Shown here one piece after another: positions 1 to 8,583 of a stretch of 54,013 nucleotides of DNA. Both the position numbers and the translations under genes were made by a program. Position 1 is the stretch's first letter. Each line of letters opens with the position of its first letter. The stretch is from CAYLNM01 sp964385045 (GTDB taxonomy: Bacteria; Planctomycetota; Phycisphaerae; Phycisphaerales; SM1A02). Location of the stretch: contig CAYLNM010000013.1 of assembly GCA_964385045.1 (NCBI GenBank), forward strand, positions 1 through 54,013, in the 5' to 3' direction. The notes below the pieces were generated by a model. That model ran no database searches. It was not told the DNA's origin and saw only the letters and a program-made list of their open reading frames with translations.

Positions 1-13
1 GGGGGGTCCGCGG

Positions 14-1984
14 TCACTCCGGCTGCCGGAGCCGCTCCTCGAGGAGCTGCCCGGCGATGTCCATGAAGTCGTGCTCGGTCACGAGCCCGACGAGGCGCCC
101 GTCCTTCGTCGCCACCGGCAGGCACGAGACGCCGTGCTCGCGCATCACCGCGATCGCGTCGAGGGTGCTCGTATCGGGCCGCACCGTCACCGGATCCCGC
201 CGCATGATCGACGAGACCGGGATCGCGTACGAGTCGGCGCCGTGCTTGCCGGTGCCGATCGAGCGGGCGAGGTGGTGCAGCAGCATGCGGTAGGACACCA
301 CCCCCACGAGCATGTGGCGGCTGTCCTCCACCGGCACGTGGCGGATGTGCTTCCAGTCCATCAGGGTCACGATCAGGTCGATCGTGTCGTCCTCGTGCAC
401 CGTCAGGAGCTCGCGGGTCATGTACTGCTCGACCCGCTGGAAGTTGCGGGTCCAGCCGCCGCCCTCCTCGAGGGTCGCCGGGCTCCACGCCGCCACCGGC
501 ACCACCGACTCGGGATCGGGCGTGCCGTCGGCCCGCGGCCGCGGATGCTGGCGGCGGTGGATGCCCGCGGCGAGGGCGGCGAGCCGCTCGGACCGCGTGC
601 CCCGCCCGCGCATCTCGGCCACGCTCCGCAGCAGCCACTGGGCGCCGGTGTGCCGCGACTCGGTCCGGTCGCGCACCACGCCGAGGTACGTGAGGATGTC
701 GCCCTCGTCCACGCCCGCGGCCCGCAGCCCGGCCTCGGCCACCGGCAGCAGCTCCTCGAGGACGAGCTGCTTGGCCCCGAGGTAGCGGCCGTCGAACCAG
801 GTCAGCTCGCTGGAGAGGCCCTGGCGGGCGGCGACGAGGAAGTTCGAGCGGGCCTCGTCGAAGTCCATGCGGTGCCGGACGTCGCCGTACTGGTCGAGCC
901 CGCCCCGCATGAGCCCGAACCAGAACGCGGCGTTGGCGACCTCGTCCCGGATCGTCGGCCCCGCCGGCAGCACGCGGTTCTCGATCCGCAGGTGCGGGAC
1001 GGTCCCGTCGGTGCCGTAGCAGGCCCGGTTCCAGCGGTAGACGGTCGAGTTGTGCAGCTGCAGCGCCTCGAGCCGCGGCACGCGGCCGGCGTCGATCGCG
1101 TCGAAGGGGTTCTCGCACTCCTCGCGGCCGAGGATCACCCGGAAGCGGGCGATGTCCTCCTTGAAGATCTCCATCGGCGACTCGTTCACCCAGTGCTCGC
1201 CGAAGCGCACGCGGGCGAGGAAGTCGCGCTCGTGCGGCGTGCCGGAGCGGGTGTCGACCGTCTGCTGGAAGATCGCGATCCGCGTCTCCCGCCACAGCCG
1301 CTTGCCGAAGAGGACGGGCGAGTTCGCGGCCACCGCCAGCAGCGGGGCGGCGAAGGCCTGGGCGAGGTTGTAGAGCCCGGCGAAGTTGGCGGGGTTGACC
1401 TGGTAGTGCAGCTGGAACGACGTGTTGAGCGCCTCGAGGATCACCGAGTCGTGCTGGATCGCGACCTCGTCGAGGCCCTCGATCTGCAGCTCGTACGCGC
1501 CGCCGCGCAGCGTGGACAGCGCCTCGTCGAGGGCGAAGTACCGCGGGCGGTCCGAGATGTTGTCGCGGCCGAGATGGCTCTTGGCGAGGGTGGGCAGGAT
1601 GCCGGTGAGGACGACCTCGGCCCCGTGGCGGCGGCAGGCCTCGCGGACGAGCTCGACCACCTCGTGCAGCTCGGTCTCGAGCCGGCGGAGGCAGTCGCCG
1701 CGGAGGCAGAGCGGCGTGAGGTTGGCCTCGAGGTTGAAGCGGGCGATCTCGGTGGTGACCCGCTCGTCCGTGATCTCCTCGAGGACCTCCATCGCGACCG
1801 GGGCGGGCTGCCAGTCCCGGTCGACCATCACCATCTCCTGCTCCGCCCCGATCCGCTCGACGCCCGACTCGAGGGCGCCCTCCTCGATCAGGTGCTCGAG
1901 CGCCTGCACGTCCCGCAGCAGCGACCGCATGAAGCGGCTCCGCTGCTCGCTCGAGAGCCGGGCCTGGACCTCCTGCGTCCCCAT
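14..1984 (-). CDS. Carboxylate-amine ligase (GCS2 family) fused to a CBS-domain pair
   Basis: A 656-residue protein. Residues ~20-430 read as the GCS2 glutamate-cysteine ligase family: an ERIGAEQEMVMVD segment near residue 45 and HLRIENRVLPAGPTIRDE near residue 330 resemble its ATP/Mg-binding region. Residues ~519-650 form two CBS motifs (MTRELLTVHEDDTIDL; SIMRRDPVTVRPDTSTLDAI), which in other proteins bind adenine nucleotides and regulate the attached domain. The expected reaction is ATP-dependent joining of glutamate to an amine such as cysteine; the true acceptor is not visible. ATG at 1984 was chosen because GGAG lies about 10 nt upstream and the family homology begins just after it; the open frame extends further up but is arginine/proline-rich and non-homologous. 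A cytoplasmic enzyme under nucleotide control is inferred. Confidence 0.85.
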   Translation of the reverse strand: MGTQEVQARLSSEQRSRFMRSLLRDVQALEHLIEEGALESGVERIGAEQEMVMVDRDWQPAPVAMEVLEEITDERVTTEIARFNLEANLTPLCLRGDCLRRLETELHEVVELVREACRRHGAEVVLTGILPTLAKSHLGRDNISDRPRYFALDEALSTLRGGAYELQIEGLDEVAIQHDSVILEALNTSFQLHYQVNPANFAGLYNLAQAFAAPLLAVAANSPVLFGKRLWRETRIAIFQQTVDTRSGTPHERDFLARVRFGEHWVNESPMEIFKEDIARFRVILGREECENPFDAIDAGRVPRLEALQLHNSTVYRWNRACYGTDGTVPHLRIENRVLPAGPTIRDEVANAAFWFGLMRGGLDQYGDVRHRMDFDEARSNFLVAARQGLSSELTWFDGRYLGAKQLVLEELLPVAEAGLRAAGVDEGDILTYLGVVRDRTESRHTGAQWLLRSVAEMRGRGTRSERLAALAAGIHRRQHPRPRADGTPDPESVVPVAAWSPATLEEGGGWTRNFQRVEQYMTRELLTVHEDDTIDLIVTLMDWKHIRHVPVEDSRHMLVGVVSYRMLLHHLARSIGTGKHGADSYAIPVSSIMRRDPVTVRPDTSTLDAIAVMREHGVSCLPVATKDGRLVGLVTEHDFMDIAGQLLEERLRQPE

Positions 1985-2461
1985 CGGCGTCGCTCCGGCG
2001 GCCGGCGGGGGCCGCGGTCGGGAAGGCGGCCCCGCGCCGCCCCCGGGCAGGGGGCCGGTCGGGCATCGCCACCGGCAAGGGTAGCCGACGGCGGGCCGCC
2101 CCCGAACCCTCGGCCCCGGCCGAGGATGCGGCGACGGTGCGATCGGGCCGGGGGCCCCGGCGGCCACCCGAGGGGAGCGGGCGACCGACGGCGGCTCCTG
2201 CTGGCGACGCACCTCGCGGCCGGCGAGGGCCCTGCGGCCGGCAGCCTCCCGATCCGGCGCCGCTCGGCCGCCGCTCGGCCGCCGCGTCGCCGCCGCGACG
2301 CCGCCGCCGCGATCGACCGCCTTGCAGGACCCCCGGGGATCTGCGTCAATGCCGACCCGCCGCACGCACGCCGGCCGCCCCATGTCCGACCGCTCGACGC
2401 CGGCGGGCGCGGGCCGACCCCGGGCGAGCCGGGACGCGGCGACCACGGAGGCTCGAGTCCG
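1985..2461. other. Divergent intergenic region between ligase-CBS and USP genes
   Basis: About 480 bases without a convincing gene. A minus-strand -10-like TACCCT lies at 2078-2083, which would give the ligase a leader of roughly 90 nt. Around 2260-2310 the DNA is a simple GCTCGGCCGCC / GCCGCC repeat. GTG/ATG-started frames crossing here are arginine-proline-rich shadows. Confidence 0.5.
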
Positions 2462-3364
2462 ATGACCCTTTCCGATCCCGCCCATCCCCGTCGTCTCGTC
2501 GTCGGCCTCGACGGCTCGTCGGCCGGACGCACCGCGCTGGACTGGGCCGCCCGGACCGCCGCGGCCCGCGGCATCCCCCTGCACCTGCTCCACGTCATCG
2601 AGACCGACGCGAGCCGCGGCATCGCGCCCCGCATCCAGGCCGGCGCCGAGGCCCTCGTCGCCGCCGGGATCGCCGAGGCCCGCGACGCCGGCGTGCCCGC
2701 GGACCATGTCAGCGGCGAGCACCGGCAGGGCCGACCGTGGGAGATCGTCACCGAGGTCGCGTCCGAGCCCGGCGACCTGATCGTGATCGGCACGCGGGGC
2801 GAGGGGGCGTATCACCGCCACCTGCTGGGCTCGACCGCCGATCGCATCGTGCGGCTCGCGCGGTGCGCGGTCCTGACCCTGCCGCCCGACGGCGTCCCCG
2901 GGGGCCTCGCGATGACGCGGGCGGTGGTCGGCGTCGACTTCAGCGAGGACTCCGACGCGGCCCTCGAGGCGGCGGCCGCGATCGTCGGCGCCGGCGGCAC
3001 CGTGATCGCGGTGCACGCGAGCCCGCCGCCGGTGGTGGTGAGTGACGGCCCGGTGACGCCGCTGCCCGACGTGGACATCGACGCGATGCTCGCCGACGCG
3101 AAGGCCGGGCTCGAGCAGCGCCTCGCCGAGCGGGTGCCCGAGGGCATCGAGCGGATCGCGGTGGCCTCGCCGCTGTACCCGGTCCACGCCCTCGAGGACG
3201 CGGTCCGCGAGCACGACGCCCAGCTCGTGGCGGTGGGCACCCGCGGTCGCACCGGGCTCGCCCGGCTGCTGCTCGGCTCCGTGAGCGAGCGGGTGCTGCA
3301 CCACGTGCCGTGCCCGACGCTGGTCGTGCACGCGGGCCGCGACGGGGGCGAGGGGGCGACGTGA
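2462..3364 (+). CDS. Tandem universal stress protein (two USP domains)
   Basis: 300 residues with two Usp domains, about 8-140 and 158-298. Each domain keeps the ATP-binding signature G-2x-G-9x-G(S/T): GTRGEGAYHRHLLGST in the first, GTRGRTGLARLLLGS in the second, so both halves are predicted to bind ATP. Usp proteins are cytoplasmic stress or growth-arrest proteins; the exact role here cannot be read. The ATG follows a GGAGG-containing stretch (ACGGAGGCTC) and a clean start of homology (RLVVGLDGS). The stop overlaps the GTG of the anion symporter by four bases, so the two are probably translated together. Confidence 0.9.
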   Translation: MTLSDPAHPRRLVVGLDGSSAGRTALDWAARTAAARGIPLHLLHVIETDASRGIAPRIQAGAEALVAAGIAEARDAGVPADHVSGEHRQGRPWEIVTEVASEPGDLIVIGTRGEGAYHRHLLGSTADRIVRLARCAVLTLPPDGVPGGLAMTRAVVGVDFSEDSDAALEAAAAIVGAGGTVIAVHASPPPVVVSDGPVTPLPDVDIDAMLADAKAGLEQRLAERVPEGIERIAVASPLYPVHALEDAVREHDAQLVAVGTRGRTGLARLLLGSVSERVLHHVPCPTLVVHAGRDGGEGAT

Positions 3365-5019
3365 GCGAGGTGGAGGGGGCGAGCGACGAGTCCGGCGGCG
3401 GCGGCGGCGGCGGCGGCGGCGACGGCGGCGACGCGGGGCCGCCGCGCCGACGCATCGCCGACGTGGCCCGCCGGGTCGGCCTGCCGCTCGGACCCGCGCT
3501 CGCGGCCCTCGTCCTGCTGCTGGTGCCGGCGACGGCGGACCCCGGGGCGGCGGCCGCGGTCGCGGACGCCGTGGCGGGGGGGAGTGACGGCGGCGGCGGT
3601 GCGGACACGGCCGCGGCCGGGCTCACCCCGATGGGGCGGCTCGTCCTCGCGCTCATGGCGTGGATGGCCACGTGGTGGATGACCGAGGCGATCCCGCTCG
3701 CGGCCACCGCGCTGCTGCCGCTGGCGGTGCTGCCGCTCGGCGGCGGGCTGGTCGAGGGGGCCACCCTCGGCTTCGGCACGGTAGCGGAGGACTACGCCAA
3801 CCCCTACATCTTCCTCTTCGGCGGCGGCTTCCTGCTGGCCCTGTCGATGGAGCGCTGGGGGCTGCACCGGCGGATCGCGCTGCTGGTGCTCTCGACGATC
3901 GGCGGGGGGCCGCGGACGATCGTCGGCGCGTTCATGGTGCTCGCGGCGGTGTTCTCGATGTGGGTGTCGAACACCGCGACCGCGGTCATGATGCTGCCGA
4001 TCGCGCTGTCGATCATCTCCCGCTTCGGCTTCGCCGGCGGCGCCGACGACCCCGAGGGGACGGTCTCGGGCGGCTTCGCGCGGGCCCTGCTGCTCGGCAT
4101 CGCCTGGGGCTGCTCGATCGGCGGCGTGGGCACGCTCATCGGCACGCCGCCGAACGCCCTGATGGCCAGCTTCGTCGCCGACCGCTATGGGCCGGACCGC
4201 CAGATCGGCTTCGCCGAGTGGATGCTCGTCGGAGTGCCGGTCGTGCTCGTCATGCTGCCGATCGCGTGGCTGCTGCTGACCCGCGTGGTGGAGCGGGTGC
4301 CGGCCCGGTCGGACCGGGTGGGCGGCGAGCACCTGCGGACCGAGCTGCGCGGCCTCGGCGCGACGAGCCGGGCGGAGTGGTGCGTGCTCGTCGTCTTCCT
4401 GCTCGCGGCCGGGGCGTGGATCACGCGTCCGCTGTGGTCGGGCGAGGGCGCGGCCCTGGCCGGCGTGACGGACCCCGGAATCGCGATCACGGCCGCGCTC
4501 GCGCTCTTCCTGCTGCCGAGCGGCGACCCGGAACGGCCGCGGGTGCTGGACTGGGACGTCGCGCCGCAGCTGCCGTGGGGCATCCTGCTGCTCTTCGGCG
4601 GTGGACTGGCCCTCGCGGGCGCGATCGTCGCCACCGGCGTCGACGCGTGGTTCGGCGGCCTGGCGACGAACCTCGGCGGACTCCCCGGACCGCTGGTCGT
4701 CCTCGCGGTGGTCGCCGCGATCGTCTTCATCACCGAGATCACGAGCAACACCGCGACCACCGCGGCGGCGCTGCCGGTCCTCGCGGCCCTCGCCGAGCCG
4801 CTCGGCGTGCCCGCGATCATGCTGCTGGCCCCGGCCGCGATCGCCGCGAGCTGCGCGTTCATGATGCCGGTGGCCACGCCGCCCAACGCGATCGTCTTCG
4901 GCTCGGGCCGGATCGCGATCGCCGACATGGTGCGGGCGGGGTTCGTGATGAACCTCGTCTCGATCACGGTCGTGACCGCGGCCGCGTACGCCCTCGTCGG
5001 GACGATGCTCGCGTGGTGA
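3361..5019 (+). CDS. SLC13/DASS-family sodium-coupled anion symporter
   Basis: 552-residue inner-membrane protein with around a dozen hydrophobic helices. It carries the duplicated DASS signatures: SNT motifs near residues 203 (SNTATAVMMLP) and 462 (TSNTATTAAALP), and paired GTPPNA/ATPPNA motifs near 261 and 504, which form the sodium and carboxylate sites in family members. Likely substrates are di/tricarboxylates or sulfate; the choice cannot be made from sequence. GTG at 3361 overlaps the USP stop (GTGA) and is preferred to an upstream frame start inside the USP gene. Residues ~10-20 are a poly-glycine run encoded by GGC repeats, an unusual cytoplasmic N-terminus. Confidence 0.88.
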   Translation: MSEVEGASDESGGGGGGGGGDGGDAGPPRRRIADVARRVGLPLGPALAALVLLLVPATADPGAAAAVADAVAGGSDGGGGADTAAAGLTPMGRLVLALMAWMATWWMTEAIPLAATALLPLAVLPLGGGLVEGATLGFGTVAEDYANPYIFLFGGGFLLALSMERWGLHRRIALLVLSTIGGGPRTIVGAFMVLAAVFSMWVSNTATAVMMLPIALSIISRFGFAGGADDPEGTVSGGFARALLLGIAWGCSIGGVGTLIGTPPNALMASFVADRYGPDRQIGFAEWMLVGVPVVLVMLPIAWLLLTRVVERVPARSDRVGGEHLRTELRGLGATSRAEWCVLVVFLLAAGAWITRPLWSGEGAALAGVTDPGIAITAALALFLLPSGDPERPRVLDWDVAPQLPWGILLLFGGGLALAGAIVATGVDAWFGGLATNLGGLPGPLVVLAVVAAIVFITEITSNTATTAAALPVLAALAEPLGVPAIMLLAPAAIAASCAFMMPVATPPNAIVFGSGRIAIADMVRAGFVMNLVSITVVTAAAYALVGTMLAW

Positions 5020-5025
5020 GGGCTC

Positions 5026-5096
5026 GCCGGGCGACGGCGGGGGGCCGTGCGATGGCCGGGGAGCAGCGGGGCCGCAGGCCGGGCGACGGCGGGGGG
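5026..5096. repeat. Two perfect 19-nt direct repeats between convergent genes
   Basis: GCCGGGCGACGGCGGGGGG occurs at 5026-5044 and again at 5078-5096, a period of 52 bases, in the short gap between the symporter and the convergent FGE-like gene. Function unknown. Confidence 0.6.
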
Positions 5097-5133
5097 GACC
5101 GCGCGCGGGGGCCGGCCCGCGCACGAACGCGGC

Positions 5134-6243
5134 TCAGTGCGCTTCCGGCTCCACCTCGCACACGACGCGGAAGCCGCTGAGCAGGCAGTACCGGAACGTC
5201 GGGCGGAAGTAGACCCGCTGCGTCGTGCGGGTCCGGTGGGCCGCGTTCATCCAGCCGCCGCCGCGGATGGCCCGGAAGCCCGGGTCCTCGTCGGCCGGGA
5301 GCCGCCCGGACGCGGTGCGGGGATCGTCGGTCCACGCGCCGTCCGCCCCACCCGCGTCCCCGGCCGCCGCGGCCCGCGTCGCGTACGCCGCGTCGTCGTG
5401 CGGGTCGAGGCACCACTCCCACACGTTGCCGTGCACGTCGTGCAGGCCGAGCGGGTTGGCGGGGAAGCTGCCGACCGGCGACAGGAACGGGAACCCGTCG
5501 TTCCACGCCTCCGTCTCGGGCATCGCGGGAACGACCGCCGCGAGCGAGGCGTCGGCGACGTTGGCCCGGCGGGCGGGGTCGTCGCCGAACCACCACGGGC
5601 CCGGGTCGGCGTCGGCGCCCCCGCGGGCGGCCAGCTCCCACTCCGCCTCGGTCGGCAGGCGGTACCGGCGCCCCTCCCGCTCCGAGAGCCAGCGGCAGAA
5701 CGCCTCGGCGTCGCTCCAGCTCAGGAGCACCGCGGGATGATCGTCGCCGGGCACGAAGCCCGGGAAGCCCGGATCGCGGAAGTCGATGCCGGTCGCCTGC
5801 ACCACCCGGCCCGTCGACCAGTCCATGCCGAACCCGCCGGCGGCGTCGCGCTCGGCCTCGGTCACGTGACCCGTCTCGGACACGAACCGGCGGAACTGGC
5901 CGATCGTCGTCTCCGTGCTCGCGATCAGGAAGTCGCGGGCCACCACGACCTCGTGGGCGGGCCCCTCGTTGACCCGGTGACCCGGCTCGCCGGGGTCCGA
6001 GCCCATGCGGAAGCGGCCGCCGGGCACGAGCCGCAGCTCCATGCCGATCGAGTTGACGAATCCGCGCGGCGTCCCGGCGGCGTCGAGCGATCGGGCCGCG
6101 GACGCCGGCGGGTCGGGCGAGACGGCCGGCGGCGCGGCCTCGCCGGGCCGGGGTGCATCGAGGCCGACGAGGGCGGCGGTGATCGCCATCAGGGCCGCGA
6201 GGCCGAGGCGGGACGAGATGGCCGAGTGACGACGCGTGGGCAT
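5134..6243 (-). CDS. Secreted FGE/SUMF1-fold protein (not a canonical formylglycine enzyme)
   Basis: 369 residues. An N-terminal Sec signal (basic MPTRRH, then a hydrophobic stretch to about residue 30, alanine-rich cleavage region) precedes an FGE-sulfatase fold: GMELRLVPGGRFRMGSD, RLPTEAEWELAARGG, GLHDVHGNVWEWC, GFRAIRGGGW and SGFRVV. Genuine aerobic FGE carries two copper-binding cysteines just after the GGS(F/Y) segment; here that place reads GGGWMNAAHRTRTTQRVY with no cysteine, so a C-alpha-formylglycine reaction is unlikely. A binding or structural role outside the cytoplasm, or iron-dependent chemistry as in EgtB relatives, is possible but unproven. ATG at 6243 is the only start giving a signal peptide. 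Confidence 0.82.
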   Translation of the reverse strand: MPTRRHSAISSRLGLAALMAITAALVGLDAPRPGEAAPPAVSPDPPASAARSLDAAGTPRGFVNSIGMELRLVPGGRFRMGSDPGEPGHRVNEGPAHEVVVARDFLIASTETTIGQFRRFVSETGHVTEAERDAAGGFGMDWSTGRVVQATGIDFRDPGFPGFVPGDDHPAVLLSWSDAEAFCRWLSEREGRRYRLPTEAEWELAARGGADADPGPWWFGDDPARRANVADASLAAVVPAMPETEAWNDGFPFLSPVGSFPANPLGLHDVHGNVWEWCLDPHDDAAYATRAAAAGDAGGADGAWTDDPRTASGRLPADEDPGFRAIRGGGWMNAAHRTRTTQRVYFRPTFRYCLLSGFRVVCEVEPEAH

Positions 6244-6350
6244 GGCCAAGGGTCGGTCACGGTGCGGGCGGCGGTCAACCGCGTGCCGCTCCGCGTCTTC
6301 CCCAGGCCGCGCCGCGGTGGCGGCGGCATCGCCGGCCGCGGGCCCGGGCG

Positions 6351-7289
6351 TCACGAGTGCGCCACGCCGTCGGAGTCCGTGACGGCGCCGTTGGCCGAGT
6401 GCGCCGCATCGACGCGTCCCTGCCGCGTGACGATCACGCCCCGGGCGAAGGCCACCAGCTCGCGCATGTTGCGTCCGACGTGGACGTTCGGTCGGAGGGC
6501 GAGGTCGGAGCGGTTCACGTTGCGGCCGCCGACCACGAGGCAGCCGCCGCGAGTCTCGAGCTCGTCGGCGAGGTCCGAGACCTGCTCGCCGAGCCCGGGG
6601 GTGGCCGGGGCGGAGACGCTGAGCCAGGCGAGCGACGCGTTCGAGGCGTCCACCGCGTGCACGATGGAGGCCACGGGCGTGTCCGGCCCGAGGTTCACGG
6701 CCCGGATGCCCGCGTCCGCGAGGCAGGTCGCGGCCATGAGCGTCCCGAGCATGTAGGGGTCCTTGGAGGGACCGCCGCCCACCGCGACCGGTGCGTCGTC
6801 GGACAGCTCGATGAGCCCCTGCAGCGTGTTCAGCGCCTGCACGCAGAGATCGGTCGCCCGGTGCTCGACGAAGATGCCCTCCTCGGAGTGTCGCCAGAGC
6901 TCGCCGATGCGGTGCATGCACGGCGTCAGCAGGTCGTCGCAGAGCTCGGCCACCCCGACGCCCTCGACGAACAGGCTCGTCACCAGTCCCCGCAGTCGCC
7001 CGGCGCGGCCTTCGACGAGGGCCTGATGCAGCTGCTCCTCGCGCTCGCCGGTGCCGACCGGGAGCTCGCCGCCGACCTGCTCGAGGTCCTTCAGGCCGAG
7101 GATCGTGGGGTTCACGATGCGGGCCTGCGTCTCCCGCACGAAGCGGATCGCCTCGTTGATCGGAATGCGCCGGTGCCCGCCCGCGGTGCGCGTGGCTCGA
7201 ATGAGCCCGTCGTCCGTCCATCGCTTGAGGGTGGACTCGCTCACGCCGATCGCGGCGGCGACCTCGCGGGGGGAGAGGAGGTGCTTCAT
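6351..7289 (-). CDS. CarH/LitR-like MerR regulator with degenerate B12-binding domain
   Basis: 312 residues. Residues ~5-70 are a MerR winged helix (SPREVAAAIGVSESTLKRW). Residues ~85-160 form the helical bundle and 165-290 a B12-binding Rossmann fold. The CarH photoreceptor signature W-x9-EH is intact (W132...E142-H143). However, the DxHxxG cobalamin motif reads D177-P-Y-M-L-G, with tyrosine replacing the axial histidine, and the residue after W132 is arginine where CarH has its second ligand histidine. The scaffold is kept but classical cobalamin coordination is predicted lost. The ATG at 7289 starts the HTH homology; another in-frame ATG lies at 7298. The gene is divergent from FAS1 and the redox/polyketide block, which it may control. 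Confidence 0.85.
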   Translation of the reverse strand: MKHLLSPREVAAAIGVSESTLKRWTDDGLIRATRTAGGHRRIPINEAIRFVRETQARIVNPTILGLKDLEQVGGELPVGTGEREEQLHQALVEGRAGRLRGLVTSLFVEGVGVAELCDDLLTPCMHRIGELWRHSEEGIFVEHRATDLCVQALNTLQGLIELSDDAPVAVGGGPSKDPYMLGTLMAATCLADAGIRAVNLGPDTPVASIVHAVDASNASLAWLSVSAPATPGLGEQVSDLADELETRGGCLVVGGRNVNRSDLALRPNVHVGRNMRELVAFARGVIVTRQGRVDAAHSANGAVTDSDGVAHS

Positions 7290-7300
7290 CGCGGGCATCC

Positions 7301-7338
7301 GAGAAAAAGGGGGGGGGATCGGGGTTTCTCCGAGTATA
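7301..7338 (-). promoter_or_regulatory. Promoter and structured leader of the CarH-like gene
   Basis: A near-consensus minus-strand -10 TATACT is at 7333-7338, predicting a start near 7326 and a leader of about 36 nt. The leader contains complementary arms GAGAAA (7301-7306) and TTTCTC (7325-7330) around a run of nine Gs on the + strand (Cs in the transcript) followed by five Us. Confidence 0.5.
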
Positions 7339-7399
7339 CGGGCTGCATCCACGGCGCCGCCAGCCCCGATCTGACCGGTTTGGAGGGATCGTCGGCCCG

Positions 7400-7439
7400 G
7401 CAGCCTTCCTGGCTGCGCCAGACGGACCGAACATCCGTC
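7400..7439. promoter_or_regulatory. Two interrupted palindromes in the divergent control region
   Basis: GCAGCC-N5-GGCTGC at 7400-7416 and GACGGA-N7-TCCGTC at 7421-7439 are each perfect dyads. Their centres are about 22 bases apart, two helical turns, which suits operators for a dimeric or tetrameric regulator such as the neighbouring MerR protein. No binding evidence. Confidence 0.4.
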
Positions 7440-7553
7440 GATCCCCGCCTATCGTCGCACGAATTGCACGTTTCGAACCGAAAGAGCCTGTGGCCCGGCC
7501 GGGCCCGATTCCGTCCGGCACCTCGAGCCGCCCGCAGGCCTGGGAGGACCCTG

Positions 7554-8522
7554 ATGATCTCCATCGCCACCAGCCTGAAGACCGCCGCCGCCGTCGCCGC
7601 CGTGAGCGCGGCCGGCCTCGCCGGCCTCGTCAACGCCGGCCCCGGCTGCGGCGGGTGCGTCGCCGCCTGCTCCTCGGCCAAGGAGGACTCCGTCCTGCTC
7701 GGGGCCGTGGCCAGCGCCGACGACATCGTCGACACCGCCGTCGCCGCCGGTCAGTTCGAGACCCTGGTCGCCGCGGTGCAGGCCGCGGGCCTGGTCGACA
7801 CCCTCAAGGGCGACGGCCCGTTCACCGTCTTCGCCCCGACCGACGCGGCCTTCGGGAAGCTCCCGAGCGGCACCGTCCAGTCGCTGCTGCGGCCCGAGAA
7901 CCGGGACACGCTCACCCAGATCCTCACCTACCACGTCGTCCCCGGGAAGCTCATGGCCCGCGACGTCGTCCGGATGAGCGGTGCGGTCACCGTCGCCGGT
8001 CAGAAGATCGACTTCGCCACCGGCGAAGGCGTGACCGTGGACGGCGCGAACGTCGTCTCCGCCGACATCGAGACGAGCAACGGCGTGATCCACGTCATCG
8101 ACTCGGTGATCATGCCCTCGAGCGACTCGATCGTGGACGTCGCCGCCAGCGCCGGCACCTTCAACACGCTGCTCGCCGCCGCCGAGGCCGCGGGTCTCGC
8201 CTCCACCCTCGCCGAGGGCGGGCCCTTCACCGTCTTCGCCCCGACCGACGAGGCGTTCGCCAAGCTTCCGGCCGGAACCGTCGAGTCGCTGCTCCAGAAT
8301 CCCCAGCAGCTGGCCGAGATCCTGAAGTACCACGTCGTCGAGGGCCGGGCGTACGCCGCGGACGCGGCCAAGGCCGGCCGGGTCGAGACCCTGCAGGGCG
8401 GCGAGGTCGTCTTCTCCATCGACAACGGTCGACTGACGGTCGACGGCGCGAACATCGTCGCCACCGACATCGACGCGAACAACGGAGTGGTCCACGTCAT
8501 CGACACCGTGATCCTGCCGTGA
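7554..8522 (+). CDS. Secreted protein with two fasciclin (FAS1) domains
   Basis: 322 residues. A Sec signal (MISIATSLKTAAAVAAVSA..., cleavage about VNA/GP near residue 29) precedes a short cysteine-rich segment (GCGGCVAAC) and two FAS1 domains, about 52-180 and 183-320. Each has the H1 motif (GPFTVFAPTDAAFGKLP; GPFTVFAPTDEAFAKLP) and the H2 motif (ILTYHVV; ILKYHVV ... NGVVHVIDTVILP). FAS1 domains mediate adhesion or ligand binding at the cell surface. GGAGG at 7543-7547 precedes the ATG at good spacing. In other bacteria FAS1 genes often sit in photo-oxidative-stress loci, consistent with the divergent CarH-like gene, but that link is inference. Confidence 0.92.
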   Translation: MISIATSLKTAAAVAAVSAAGLAGLVNAGPGCGGCVAACSSAKEDSVLLGAVASADDIVDTAVAAGQFETLVAAVQAAGLVDTLKGDGPFTVFAPTDAAFGKLPSGTVQSLLRPENRDTLTQILTYHVVPGKLMARDVVRMSGAVTVAGQKIDFATGEGVTVDGANVVSADIETSNGVIHVIDSVIMPSSDSIVDVAASAGTFNTLLAAAEAAGLASTLAEGGPFTVFAPTDEAFAKLPAGTVESLLQNPQQLAEILKYHVVEGRAYAADAAKAGRVETLQGGEVVFSIDNGRLTVDGANIVATDIDANNGVVHVIDTVILP

Positions 8523-8583
8523 CCACCCGGGAAGCTCCCGACACGCCGGGCGGTTCGAGCCCGGTCTGAACCTTTCCCGACTG

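Noticed and set aside
71..2461. Long + strand open frame antisense to the ligase-CBS gene, in frame with the universal stress protein
   Set aside because: Composition is dominated by Arg, Ala, Val, Glu and His with no domain, as expected for a shadow of a high-GC gene; the opposite frame has full GCS2 and CBS motifs. The real gene starts at 2462.
5134..6243. Functional formylglycine-generating enzyme
   Set aside because: The copper-binding cysteine pair after the GGG segment is absent.
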